A stretch of 33,853 bases of DNA from the NCBI RefSeq assembly GCF_900141915.1, contig NZ_FQZG01000048.1, positions 1-33,853 on the forward strand, read 5' to 3'. The position numbers were made by a program, and so were the translations under genes. Shown piece by piece: positions 17,690 through 25,370 of the stretch. Under the pieces are notes generated by a model, which saw nothing but the letters and a program-made list of their open reading frames with translations, ran no database searches and had not been told where the DNA came from. Numbering within the stretch: the stretch's first letter is position 1; the number at the start of each line of letters is the position of its first letter. This DNA comes from Tessaracoccus bendigoensis DSM 12906 (GTDB lineage: Bacteria > Actinomycetota > Actinomycetes > Propionibacteriales > Propionibacteriaceae).

Positions 17690-18002
17690 CGCCACCCTTG
17701 CGAAGGGCCGGATGGAGGCAACTACGCGCCGGAGTTCAAGGTGCTGTGCGATGCGCACGCGAAGGCCACGGGAGATCCTGCGCACCTATTCCAACATCGC
17801 CTGGACATACGTCACCCCCGCCCTCAACTCCAGCGCCGACTGCGCCGAGCCAATGATCGACATCATCGAGCGGCACCAGTATGTGCGCGAACAGATCACG
17901 CTGGTCAGCGGACGCAACCCCGATCCGCAGCAACCATGGTGGACCGTCAAGAGGCTGCATCTGGTCAAGATTGTGCCCCTATTCGCACGCGACCAGCGGT
18001 AA
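17690..18002 (+). pseudogene. Remnant of NAD(P)-binding SDR-like gene, copy 2
   Basis: This is a second, more damaged piece of the same SDR family as 16261-16690. In one frame it reads GGNYAPEFKVLCDAHAKAT, in another EILRTYSNIAWTYVTPAL, then jumps to PMIDIIERHQYVREQITLVSG. The part carrying the APxGEYTGK motif is deleted and at least one frameshift separates the first two pieces. Bases 17857-17945 are about 95% identical to the reverse complement of 16261-16348. It lies just upstream of the divergent GNAT start. Confidence 0.6.
17857..17945 (+). repeat. Inverted repeat arm matching 16261-16348
   Basis: About 89 bases here are the near-exact reverse complement of 16261-16348. Differences are a few substitutions and small indels (for example TTAC against TAT, CCC against CCCC). 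The two arms flank a 1.5-kb interval carrying the GNAT gene and the tandem array. Confidence 0.7.
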
Positions 18003-18121
18003 AGTCCCGGTGGACGTCACGGTCTCCGACGACTGAACGACCTCGGGCAGCTGGGAAGGGAGTCAAGCACCACAGCCAACAGACCACAGTGGATCGCCTG
18101 GAACAACGCCTGCAAGTAGAA

Positions 18122-18322
18122 ATGAGTCAACTCATGACGCGAGGACCCAAGTACTGGATCACTATGGCTGCCGCCACGGCCGTCATCGTTGTGGGAATGA
18201 TCCTCGTCGATCTTGTTGTGAGACCCAGCGAGGATGCCATCCGCTGGATCTTTGGGGTCGCAGTAGCGTTACTGATTGCCGATGCCATCGCAACACGAGG
18301 GTCCAGACGAGGTGACTCGTAA
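18122..18322 (+). CDS. Small two-helix membrane protein, unknown function
   Basis: This 66-residue frame, starting MSQLMTRGPKYW, has two clear hydrophobic segments: about residues 13-33 (TMAAATAVIVVGMILVDLVV) and 43-58 (WIFGVAVALLIADAI), ending in a basic tail RGSRRGDS. Such helical hairpins occur in many small actinobacterial membrane proteins of unknown role. The ribosome-binding site is weak, and an in-frame GTG about 33 bases upstream could also be the start. I do not recognise the family. The gene lies between an SDR remnant and a structured non-coding stretch. Confidence 0.45.
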   Translation: MSQLMTRGPKYWITMAAATAVIVVGMILVDLVVRPSEDAIRWIFGVAVALLIADAIATRGSRRGDS

Positions 18323-18366
18323 TCGAGACTTGCCGTTGCCCTGCGCAGTTATCTCGTGGGGCACCA

Positions 18367-18475
18367 GCTCCTGTCTGGGTTACGTAAGTGGGGCAGCTAG
18401 ACAGGAGCCGGTCGGCAAACCGGCAGCCCTACATACTTCTGAGGAACGGCCCGGCAAGGGGCCGTTCCTATTTGC
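18367..18475 (+). other. Cluster of three stem-loops, last one terminator-like
   Basis: Three perfect stems follow each other: 18367-18376 with 18399-18408 (10 bp), 18408-18412 with 18419-18423 (5 bp), and 18442-18452 with 18459-18469 (11 bp, followed by ATTTG). The last has the form of an intrinsic terminator. The order structure, structure, terminator would fit a small structured RNA or a regulated leader. I cannot match it to a known RNA family. It lies downstream of the small membrane-protein gene. Confidence 0.45.
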
Positions 18476-18602
18476 TATGCGGCTTCGTCGATGGGGATCT
18501 CCTGCCGGTATCGCGCGGAGAGTTTGACGGAGATCTCTCCCAAGCGGAGGTCCGGGTCGCTGCAGATCAGGTTCGCGAACAGTCCCCGCAAACGGCATCA
18601 GC

Positions 18603-18671
18603 GTGAACAGGCTCGCGCGCCGGTTCGGCGTTCACCGGGGCACAGTGTGGGCAAGGACTCGATCGGAGTGA
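18603..18671 (+). pseudogene. HTH remnant of a recombinase or transposase
   Basis: A short frame reads VNRLARRFGVHRGTVWART and stops. This is the helix-turn-helix pattern (LARRFGVHRxTV) found at the C-terminus of many serine recombinases and at the N-terminus of some transposases. The region upstream is out of frame and no catalytic part is present. It is a short remnant only. Confidence 0.35.
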
Positions 18672-18739
18672 AGCCCGCCAGTCGTCAGGGTCGAGTCGCC
18701 AGGATCGCCGGAACGGTGGCGGTGGTCGGCACCACAGGT

Positions 18740-19045
18740 GGGGCTGGTGATTCTGCGCCGGAACTCGGCGGCGTCGAAGTAGGCCGAGACGAGGGTGTTG
18801 AGCTTCTTGAGCTCGAGCTCGTCGAGGTAGTTCTTCGCAACCGAGACTTCGGCCTTGACGGGCCGCGTTCCGGCAAACGCAGTGAGCCCCATGTTCGGCT
18901 GGGCGGCGGCGCGTGAGGCGATGACTTCAGCAGCGGTGTGGCCGTGCGCGGCGTAGTGGAGTTTGTTCTGCACGATCTTGAAGAACTCGACGGTCTCCTC
19001 GGCTTGGGGGTTGTAGTCGATGATGGTGGCGTAGAGGTCGAGCAC
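18740..19045 (-). pseudogene. RhuM-family protein, C-terminal fragment
   Basis: The minus-strand frame gives LDLYATIIDYNPQAEETVEF, KIVQNKLHYAAHGHTAAEVI, PNMGLTAFAGTRPVKAEVSV and KNYLDELELKKLNTLVSAYF. This is the conserved C-terminal half of the RhuM family (PF13310), often carried on genomic islands. Family members are about 330 residues; here the N-terminal half is absent, and after FDAAEFRRRI the frame becomes unrelated sequence (to 18632). It is therefore broken at both ends. The 291 bases after it, up to the DUF4143 gene, hold no gene, only short repeats of GCCTGACAGCA type near 19257-19300. Confidence 0.75.
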
Positions 19046-19336
19046 CTACCGGTGGCTGGATTCCAGGATGCGCCAACGGCGACTCCAGCCAGCACCGGGA
19101 CTGCGAATCCTATGACGGCGTCAAGACCCGCACCAACGGGTCACCAGACAGGTGCGCAGTCGGGCAACCGTGCGGGGTTGTCAGAGCAACGTCGACGCAC
19201 AGCCTCGCCCGGGCTGGCGATGATGCACGGCGTTGCATCCAGGGATCAAGAATCCGCCTGACAGCAACCACTAGATTTGCCTGACAGCATGCCTGAAATT
19301 TGCCGGATAGAGGCACTCTCGCGGTAGCCTGAGCCC

Positions 19337-20608
19337 ATGTCTTACGTGAGGCGGATCCTCGACGATGTGCTGGATGAGTTGTTCCCTCACTTGGCCGCGA
19401 TCGCCATCGAGGGGGCCAAGGGCGTCGGCAAGACCGCAACGGGTACGCAACGCGCCAAGTCGGTGCTGACCTTGACCTCCGCCCAGCAGCGCGAAGTACT
19501 CATCGCCAACCTCGACCACATCACCCAGATACCCCCACCTGTACTGATCGACGAGTGGCAGCTGGTGCCACAGATCTGGGACTGGGTGCGGCACGCCGTC
19601 GACGACGACGCCTCAGGCGGACGATTCCTGCTGGCCGGTTCGGCCTCGGTCCCCTCCGGAGTGCGGATCCACTCCGGCGCCGGCCGGATAGTCAGCACCG
19701 CGATGCGCCCATTGACCATGCACGAACGCGGACTGGTCGACGCGACCGTCTCCCTCAAGACGCTCCTTACCGGCACCCAAGGCAGGATCGCCGGGGCCTC
19801 CCGCATGCGGCTCCCCGACTACGTCGATGAGATGCTTGCCTCCGGGTTTCCCGGGATAAGAGGCCTGCCTGAGCGAGCGCGCCAAGTCCAACTCGACAGC
19901 TACATCACCCGCATCGCAGAGCGGGAATTGGCCGAAAACGGCGTGGCCGTGCGACGTCCAGAAGCCTTGAAAGCCTGGCTGACCGCCTACTCCGCCGCGA
20001 CGTCGACCGACGCCTCCTACACCACCATCTTGAACGCGGCCACCGCCGGGGAGATCGACAAACCCGCCCGGAGCACCGTTGACTCCTACCGCGAACAGCT
20101 GACCCGGCTCTTCATCCTCGACCCCATCCCAGCCTGGTCACCGGCCTTCAACCCACTCAAACGACTGACCCGCAGCCCGAAGCATCATCTGGTCGACCCG
20201 GCCCTGGCCGCGAGACTGGTGGGCGTGGGCAAGCCCGGGCTACTGGCCGGCGAGGGTCAGCGTGTTGACCAACGAACCGGCACCTGGCTGGGGGCCCTGT
20301 TCGAGTCCCTCGCCGCGCAAAGCATCCGCGTCTACGCGGAAGCATCCTGGGGCACCATCGGCCACCTGAGAACCCATGACGGTTCCCGAGAGGTGGACCT
20401 GATCGTCGAGGGCGAAGACCGCAGAGTGCTGGCAATCGAAGTGAAGCTGGCCCCAACCGTCGGCGACGCCGACGTGCGTCACCTGAACTGGCTCGGAACC
20501 CACCTCGGAGACAGGCTCATTGACAAGGTGGTCATCACAACCGGAGAAGTCGCCTACCGCAGACCCGACGGTGTCGCCGTCGTCCCACTCGCACTCCTCG
20601 GCCCATGA
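19337..20608 (+). CDS. AAA_14/DUF4143 ATP-binding protein with nuclease-like C-terminus
   Basis: This intact 423-residue protein combines an N-terminal AAA+ ATPase of the AAA_14 type with a C-terminal DUF4143 domain. Walker A is GAKGVGKT (residues 26-33) and Walker B is VLIDEWQLVP (residues 69-78). The C-terminus has REVDLIVEG followed by VLAIEVKLAP, which fits the D...ExK pattern of PD-(D/E)XK-like folds. Such proteins are very common in prokaryotes, often accessory or on islands; their role is poorly known, and a toxin-like or DNA-related function has been proposed. The ATG at 19337 is close to a possible -10 (TAGCCT, 19325-19330), so the transcript may be almost leaderless. Its 3' end lies 80 bases from a tRNA-derived site. 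Confidence 0.85.
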   Translation: MSYVRRILDDVLDELFPHLAAIAIEGAKGVGKTATGTQRAKSVLTLTSAQQREVLIANLDHITQIPPPVLIDEWQLVPQIWDWVRHAVDDDASGGRFLLAGSASVPSGVRIHSGAGRIVSTAMRPLTMHERGLVDATVSLKTLLTGTQGRIAGASRMRLPDYVDEMLASGFPGIRGLPERARQVQLDSYITRIAERELAENGVAVRRPEALKAWLTAYSAATSTDASYTTILNAATAGEIDKPARSTVDSYREQLTRLFILDPIPAWSPAFNPLKRLTRSPKHHLVDPALAARLVGVGKPGLLAGEGQRVDQRTGTWLGALFESLAAQSIRVYAEASWGTIGHLRTHDGSREVDLIVEGEDRRVLAIEVKLAPTVGDADVRHLNWLGTHLGDRLIDKVVITTGEVAYRRPDGVAVVPLALLGP

Positions 20609-20686
20609 CCGACGCCACTGGGCATCAGACGTTTCTGATTGGAGATTTCGGTCGCGAGTTGGTGGTCGCAGCCAGGTTTCAGGGAG

Positions 20687-20795
20687 TGGACCATAGGGGA
20701 CTCGAACCCTCAAGGAACTGGCTCCTGACTAGGGCCACCACACCCCTTGAGAGTGCTTGATCCCACACCGATCCCACCGAGAACGGACCAAGGAC
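20687..20795 (-). repeat. tRNA 3'-end remnant, left member of a direct repeat
   Basis: On the minus strand this reads as the 3' end of a tRNA: a T arm with loop TTCGAGT, an acceptor strand and CCA at 20687-20689. The T stem is slightly degenerate and no 5' tRNA half is found. Similarity to 25033-25145 continues beyond the T arm for about 100 bases, including GATCCCAnnnnGATCCCACC in both. Such pieces are attachment-site scars left by integrative elements inserted in a tRNA gene. Confidence 0.65.
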
Positions 20796-20810
20796 TCGGA
20801 CGCCGTCAGG

Positions 20811-21075
20811 CAACCTTGTCCGAGTAGCGCTGACGCACAGCCTCACCTGTGGTGCCGACGAACGTGCCGATCTCGGCCTAGGAGAGTCCGGTTTCACGTG
20901 CATTCCGGATGGCGTCGATCAGGTGCCGTTCCGCCTCGGAACGTTCGACCACAGCCGCTCGCAACTGCGCAACAGCACCTGCATCCTGCTCGTCGGCCGG
21001 GCTGGGTTCGTAGGACTCAAAGCGCGCCACAAGCTCATCGGCGTGCTGCAGGATCTCATCAACAGCGCGCGGCAT
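20811..21075 (-). pseudogene. Small helix-turn-helix protein gene with one amber codon
   Basis: The ATG at 21075 follows a good ribosome-binding site (GAGGTGA). The frame gives a helical, acidic protein and then ERHLIDAIRNARETGLS, a TAG, and AEIGTFVGTTGEAVRQRYSDKVA with a final TGA. The two parts join in one frame into a normal helix-turn-helix, GLSxAEIG...GEAVRQRYS; family members have Trp at x, so TGG has become TAG. The complete product would be about 88 residues. It follows the shortened AbiE toxin gene on the same strand. Confidence 0.65.
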
Positions 21076-21121
21076 TGGTCATCACCTCAGAAATGGAACG
21101 GCAGCTTCGCGCTGGCCGAGG

Positions 21122-21529
21122 TCACGATCCGTCCGTTGAACGACGTGCTTGACGGGTGGAGTAGTCATCCGCCTCACGGATGACCTCAGCCCACGAGGTT
21201 TCAGGCGTGAACTCGACGCCGTCGTCCAAGGCTGGTATCACGGCGAGGACACCACGGACGAGGGCGAGAACGGCTTCGGTGTCGTTGGGGATGTCGAGCC
21301 CTGCAAGGTCGACGTCCTTGGTCGGGCGTCGGGAATCAAAGGCTGCAAGGAGCACGCCGCCCTTCAAGACGAACCGATCCCGCAGTGCGCTGACGGACAG
21401 ACGCGCCAAGAATCCTTCGAGTACGTACAGCTGGAACAACTCCTGGGAGGGGCGACGGGAACGACGAGCCTCGTTCTGGAGATCGAGATAGGCATCACCT
21501 GAAGGAGTTCCCCTCATCACCCGGCTCAC
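21122..21529 (-). pseudogene. abiEii: AbiEii-type nucleotidyltransferase toxin, C-terminally truncated
   Basis: The 135-residue frame carries the N-terminal part of an AbiEii/DUF1814 nucleotidyltransferase: YVLEGFLARLSVSALRDRFV, LKGGVLLAAFDSRRPTKDVD and the strand that follows. KGG and the acidic pair in TKDVDLAG belong to the nucleotidyltransferase active site. AbiEii toxins are usually about 290 residues; here homology stops after READDYS and a short unrelated tail STRQARRSTDGS ends it. The helical C-terminal half is missing, probably through a deletion joining it to the HTH gene, so the toxin should be inactive. Its GTG start overlaps the antitoxin stop by four bases, the normal AbiE arrangement. 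Confidence 0.75.
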
Positions 21530-22110
21530 AGCAGGATCTCCAACGTTTTACGCAACACCGACTGCACACGGGGGAACGACCGCGCCAACAACAGCAACTC
21601 CGACGGCTGCCCACCACCACGCAGCCATCGTTTGAGCGCCTCGTTGGCGAGGTCGCCACCTTCCAGGTGGCGCATCCTGAACGCGTCGACGATGCTGCGC
21701 TCGGTGGAATAGAGACCGATGTGTCCCCCGCCGTCGATGTCGAGCGACTCTCGGCCCAACTCGAAGGTCTCCCGATCGAAGTGTCTCCACCTGACCGGGG
21801 CGATCGTCTCAGGAGTCCATGCGCCACGCGGGACAGCGATGTCGATCTCGATGGGGATGTCGTCGATCAACCCATGATGAACAAGTGCCGAGCGCAGACA
21901 CAGCGTCGCCCTCGGCGCCTTGGCAGCAACCTCGACCAGGTCCTGGTCCCCAAACCAGTCGCTCTTGCGGTAGAGGCCGCGCGCGAGGGGGGTGATGCTG
22001 CCCTCATCGATGAGGCGGCGGAGCTGGCGCTCGCTGACGTGGTCAAGGGCTTCCGAGTATCGGAAGGTACCGGGCAGAGCTGCAAGCAACTCGACGTCCG
22101 CCGCAACCAC
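21526..22110 (-). CDS. abiEi: AbiEi-type antitoxin, transcriptional repressor
   Basis: This 194-residue protein matches the AbiEi antitoxin family. A winged helix-turn-helix opens it (FRYSEALDHVSERQLRRLIDEGSI, then LARGLYRKS) and the family core follows: LCLRSALVHHGLIDDIP, EIDIAVPRGAW and IGLYSTERSIVDAFRMRH. In type IV AbiE systems the antitoxin does not bind the toxin but represses the operon through inverted repeats. A perfect inverted repeat of the right kind lies 45 bases upstream. The GTG at 22110 follows GGGAGGTGGAGG. This gene is intact while its toxin partner is truncated, so only the repressor is likely to function. Confidence 0.85.
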   Translation of the reverse strand: MVAADVELLAALPGTFRYSEALDHVSERQLRRLIDEGSITPLARGLYRKSDWFGDQDLVEVAAKAPRATLCLRSALVHHGLIDDIPIEIDIAVPRGAWTPETIAPVRWRHFDRETFELGRESLDIDGGGHIGLYSTERSIVDAFRMRHLEGGDLANEALKRWLRGGGQPSELLLLARSFPRVQSVLRKTLEILL

Positions 22111-22154
22111 GCCTCCACCTCCCGTAAGGACTCCTCAACACCAACACGTCTAGT

Positions 22155-22172
22155 GTAAAGGGATACCTTTAC
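22155..22172 (-). promoter_or_regulatory. Inverted repeat, probable AbiEi operator
   Basis: GTAAAGG and CCTTTAC form a perfect 7-base inverted repeat around GATA. It lies about 45 bases upstream of the abiEi start, where AbiEi repressors are known to bind. It also contains the stop codon of the upstream helicase remnant. Confidence 0.55.
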
Positions 22173-22983
22173 TCTTGGAGGCTTCTCAGTGTCTGAAAGT
22201 TGCCCATCGCCAGCTTGTGGCGGCCCTTGGCTGAGAGGCGGTGAGTCAGTCCTGCCTCAACCATCGCGTTGATCCATGACCCGAGGCGCGCCTGGACGAC
22301 ATTCCCATGGGGTCTTCGGGAGATCGCGCTGCCTCGTAGCTCAACACCGTCACCGGCCCAGTAATCAGCTCTGATACGCGTTTGAGCGCCCTCGATTGTC
22401 TGCTTGACGCGGGCCACGCCCTGGGGGTCGAGCCTGACGAACGGGATGGCGAAGCGGCTCCACAGCTCGTGCTGCATCTGCTCCAGCACATGCCTTGGCG
22501 TGACGACGAGGATCCGCTCGCCGCGGCCGGGCCGGATGAGTTCGGCCAGGATCATGCCGATCTCCAGCGTCTTGCCCAGGCCCACAGCGTCAGCCAGCAG
22601 GATACGGGGGCGCAGCGTGGCGGGGTCGAGGGCCTTGGCGACGGCCTTGTGCTGGTAGCCCAACTGGCGGGCGAGCATGCGGGGCGCGACGGTCAGCTAG
22701 TCGTCACTGGGGGGACGGCGGTCTTACGCATCGTCGACTCCACCCAGAGCCGGGATTGGCGGTACTTGGGCGAGTCGTCCGGCCGGATGACCACGTCGCG
22801 TGGATCGTTGAGCTTGATACCCACATCGAGCGAGGGATAGAAGACCGCATCCTGGCCCAGAACAAGCTCGGAGAGCCCCTGGGTGTTGAGCACCGGGCCG
22901 TCCGACGACTCGTCGACCGACCTGATCAACCACTCCTCATCGCGCACCACGACGACGTTGCCGGGCGCGTATGTGTCGATGCT
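22169..22983 (-). pseudogene. SNF2/DEAD-like helicase, N-terminal remnant with frameshift
   Basis: The gene starts at ATG 22983 (MSIDTYAPGNVVVVRDEEWL) and runs in one frame to KYRQSRLWVESTMRKTAVPP, then stops at 22693. One base away the frame continues as LTVAPRMLARQLGYQHKAV, with Walker A LLADAVGLGKTLEIG and ERILVVTPRHVLEQMQHELW (motif Ia). After about residue 210 the sequence leaves the family (GAQTRIRADYW...) and ends at 22169. A full SNF2-type defence helicase is about 1000 residues; the DExH box and second RecA domain are missing. The remnant is thus frameshifted and deleted. A complete but different SNF2 helicase is encoded at 25371-28559. Confidence 0.75.
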
Positions 22984-22999
22984 CATCTCGCATTGGAAC

Positions 23000-23968
23000 C
23001 TAGCGCACCGACAGCCTGTCGGGGTGTTGGGGTGTGTGAGATGCACACAGTCTCTGGCGCCATCGGCGAAGAGAAGGGACTGGGTGACGTGAGGCCCGGT
23101 GCACGTCGAAGCCGTGACGGCGTGGCAGCTCAGTATCGAGCTGAGCTTCCATCTCCTTGAGCCGTTCACCAGTCGCACCCTCGAGCTCAGCCACGACGAT
23201 GTCGTACGCCGAGAGCGGCTTCGCATTCGTGTTCATGTTCACGAAGACCGAGAGCGCTGTGTCCTTGCTCGTCGTTGCAGGCAGTCGTAGATACGGGAGG
23301 TTGAAGTGCCTGACGATCTCACGCTTCTCAGCGATGACATTCTTGATCGAGTCGCGGAAAGCAGTTGCCTCGGCAAGTCGCCGCTTGAACTCCGCGAAGT
23401 CGTCAATGTCGTCACTTGGATCCATGTGCGCGGTGGCAGCTTGCACCCACTCGGTGACCTCATCGTGCGTTGGATCGAGGAGCCTCACGGGGACTAGACC
23501 ACGATAGAGGCAGTCCCGCGGGGAGTCCGCCCATATCGGACGAATGGTGCCCTGCCTACTCCGCCACCGCTTCTCAACCCGGATCGAGACCTCCTCGTCA
23601 TCATTTCGCGGCTCATCGTCGAGTTCCGGGAAGTGCAGGAAATATGTAACCTTGTCGTCGTTATCACGCAGTGCCCGGTAGAGCGCGGTCAGTCGTTGCT
23701 GGCCATCAAGCAGATGCTCCGTAACAGACTCGCCTGTCTCAGGAGCGGTGTGCAGGGCACGGGAGACGAACTGCTCCTTGTCGCCGACGTTCAGCACGAG
23801 CGCGACCCCAAGAGGGAGGTCGTGGATGATCGTGTTCAGCATCGACTTGACGCGCTTCGGCTCCCACGCGACGCCACGCTGGAAACTCGGCAGGCGGAGC
23901 TGACCCCCGTCGATATGGTTGAGCCAGTCGCTAACCGTGCGGTTCTGTGCCTCGCTACCTGCTCCCAC
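23000..23968 (-). CDS. DUF262 (GmrSD/ParB-like nuclease fold) protein, abnormal C-terminus
   Basis: This 322-residue frame has the DUF262 core: QLRLPSFQRGVAWEPKRVKS near the start and the family motif LLDGQQRLTALYRAL near residue 90, then VFVNMNTNAKPLSAYDIVVAELEGATGE. DUF262 is the N-terminal domain of GmrSD-type type IV restriction enzymes and related defence proteins; the DGQQR motif lies in the nucleotide-binding/nuclease region. After about residue 275 (TELPRRHGF) the sequence becomes Arg/Ser/His-rich and no longer looks like the family, suggesting a frameshift or deletion that removed the C-terminal part. The GTG at 23968 follows GAGGGA. It directly precedes the helicase remnant on the same strand. 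Confidence 0.7.
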   Translation of the reverse strand: MGAGSEAQNRTVSDWLNHIDGGQLRLPSFQRGVAWEPKRVKSMLNTIIHDLPLGVALVLNVGDKEQFVSRALHTAPETGESVTEHLLDGQQRLTALYRALRDNDDKVTYFLHFPELDDEPRNDDEEVSIRVEKRWRSRQGTIRPIWADSPRDCLYRGLVPVRLLDPTHDEVTEWVQAATAHMDPSDDIDDFAEFKRRLAEATAFRDSIKNVIAEKREIVRHFNLPYLRLPATTSKDTALSVFVNMNTNAKPLSAYDIVVAELEGATGERLKEMEAQLDTELPRRHGFDVHRASRHPVPSLRRWRQRLCASHTPQHPDRLSVR

Positions 23969-24168
23969 TGCGTCCCTCGCTTGACGTAACTACTGCGCCT
24001 TTCGCAGGACCACAGCGACAGCGCCGTGACTTCGACGTGCCACCCCAGTCTATCGAGAGCCTTCGATATGCGTTGATCCGAGCACCCCTCTGAACCCTGC
24101 CACGCGCCTTGCAGATCAAGGTCCGTACTAGTCTGTATGAAATTGGTGACGTGACCCACCGGAACTTG

Positions 24169-24372
24169 TCAAGCTAGATGAGGCCGGTTGGTGTTAGGCG
24201 GCGAGTTGTATCTCGTCGGCTGGCGCCGGTTGATCCACGCTGCGGGGTCGCGGTCGAGGATCTTGGGTCGTGTTTGTGCGCGGGTACCGAACCGCTCGGG
24301 ATGCGCGGCGCGGGCTGCGTCGAGTGTGGCGTCTCGGTCCCGGTCGATGGTGTTCGCGTGGCTCGGAATCAC
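24169..24372 (-). mobile_element. IS3-family transposase, C-terminal remnant
   Basis: On the minus strand, about 50 residues, RDRDATLDAARAAHPERFGT followed by RPKILDRDPAAWINR, match the C-terminal end of actinobacterial IS3-type transposases (ATLDAAYAAHPERF...AWIN). The catalytic part is not upstream on this strand. Instead the preceding part of such a transposase begins on the opposite strand at 24363, so the element has been rearranged. No terminal inverted repeats are visible. Confidence 0.6.
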
Positions 24373-24480
24373 TGTTCAAGACGATGAAATACCTGCCCGT
24401 CTTCCCCGACCAGTTCGTCTCGCTGACACACGCGAGGCAGTTCCTGGACGACTTCGTGACCGCCTACAACCATCACCATC
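24363..24480 (+). mobile_element. IS3-family transposase, catalytic-end remnant
   Basis: On the plus strand about 39 residues, SESLFKTMKYLPVFPDQFVS and LTHARQFLDDFVTAYNHHH, correspond to the last part of the DDE domain of IS3-type transposases, including the catalytic Glu region (SExxFKTxKY). It ends where serine-recombinase sequence begins. It is back-to-back with the C-terminal piece on the minus strand. Confidence 0.6.
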
Positions 24481-24960
24481 GGCAACATCACGATCAGCGA
24501 GGCCGACTACCGGCACCTCGCCGCCGAAGTCGACGCGGCGTTCGACAAGCGCGGTGCCGGGCGGGATCAGGAGTTCGCCGACCTCACCACGAACCGAGCA
24601 CGACTCGAAGCCGAGAGCGACAAGCTGCTGGCCGCACACTTCGCCGACGCCATCGACCTCCCGACGCTCAAACGGCACCAAGACCGCATCCGCGCAAGAC
24701 TCGCCAACATCGAGCAGCGCCTCACCCATCAGACGAACAACACACCGGTGGGCGCCTGTTCCTCCACGACAGCCTGCGGCTACTCACCGACGCCCACCGC
24801 GCCTACGCGCACTCTGGACAACGGAAGCAGGAGGCTAGCGAACCAAGCGTTCTACACGCGACTGGAGATCACCGACGACGAGCAATTGCGACCCAGGCTC
24901 GCAGAATCGTTCGCCCCCATCGTCCACAAGGCGACCGGAAGCAAGGAAGCCAAACGGAAC
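24470..24960 (+). pseudogene. Large serine recombinase, C-terminal fragment, frameshifted
   Basis: The frame from about 24470 gives a coiled-coil region, LTTNRARLEAESDKLLAAHF and LPTLKRHQDRIRARLANIEQ, typical of the C-terminal domain of large serine recombinases. Around 24735 it shifts frame (LFLHDSLRLLTDAHRAYAHS) and near 24815 shifts back (RRLANQAFYTRLEITDDEQL, RPRLAESFAPIV). The catalytic serine domain is absent; IS3 sequence replaces it. These recombinases integrate phages and islands, and the gene typically lies beside the attachment site, here the tRNA fragment at 25033, about 70 bases past the end. Confidence 0.7.
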
Positions 24961-25032
24961 GTTTCGACTCGCTCCGCTCGCTCAATGAGCGGGAACAGCG
25001 ATGTCGCGGGTTCCCGTACGACACTTTGGGTG

Positions 25033-25145
25033 TGGAGCATAGGGGACTCGAACCCCTATGGAACCTGTATCTGGCTAGGCATTTCAGCACCTATTGGGTA
25101 GTTCGATCCCAGCTTGATCCCACCAAGAGATGGGCCCACGGTTCC
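25033..25145 (-). repeat. tRNA 3'-end remnant, right member of a direct repeat
   Basis: On the minus strand a perfect 5-bp T stem (25041-25045 with 25053-25057) encloses the loop TTCGAGT, followed by the acceptor strand TATGCTC and CCA ending at 25033. No matching 5' tRNA half (GAGCATA side) is found in the next 100 bases, so this is a tRNA 3' fragment, not a tRNA gene. It matches 20687-20795 over about 105 bases and lies just after the recombinase remnant, as an attachment site would. From here to the helicase start at 25371 I see no gene. Confidence 0.7.
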
Positions 25146-25370
25146 CCTCGCGACGGGCACATCGTTCATCAGCTCAACATCAAAGTCTTCAGCGCTGTGG
25201 AGTGCCGGGCTGAACTCTCGGCAAAGATCTGGCAACAGAAATGCTTGTTCCCCATCTCACCCCCGCAAAACCAGCAGGACTATTTCCTCCTACACCCTCC
25301 CCCTCCACAACTCCAGACGCTCCTCGTTCGTGGTTGACTGTGCCACGTCGACTTGCAAGGAGAGCACCGC

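Noticed and set aside
23836-24159. 107-codon minus-strand frame upstream of the DUF262 gene
   Set aside because: It overlaps the DUF262 start in another frame and shows no family-like stretch or ribosome-binding site.
25033-25057. Complete tRNA gene
   Set aside because: Only the T arm, acceptor 3' strand and CCA are present; no anticodon arm, D arm or pairing 5' strand was found on the expected side.
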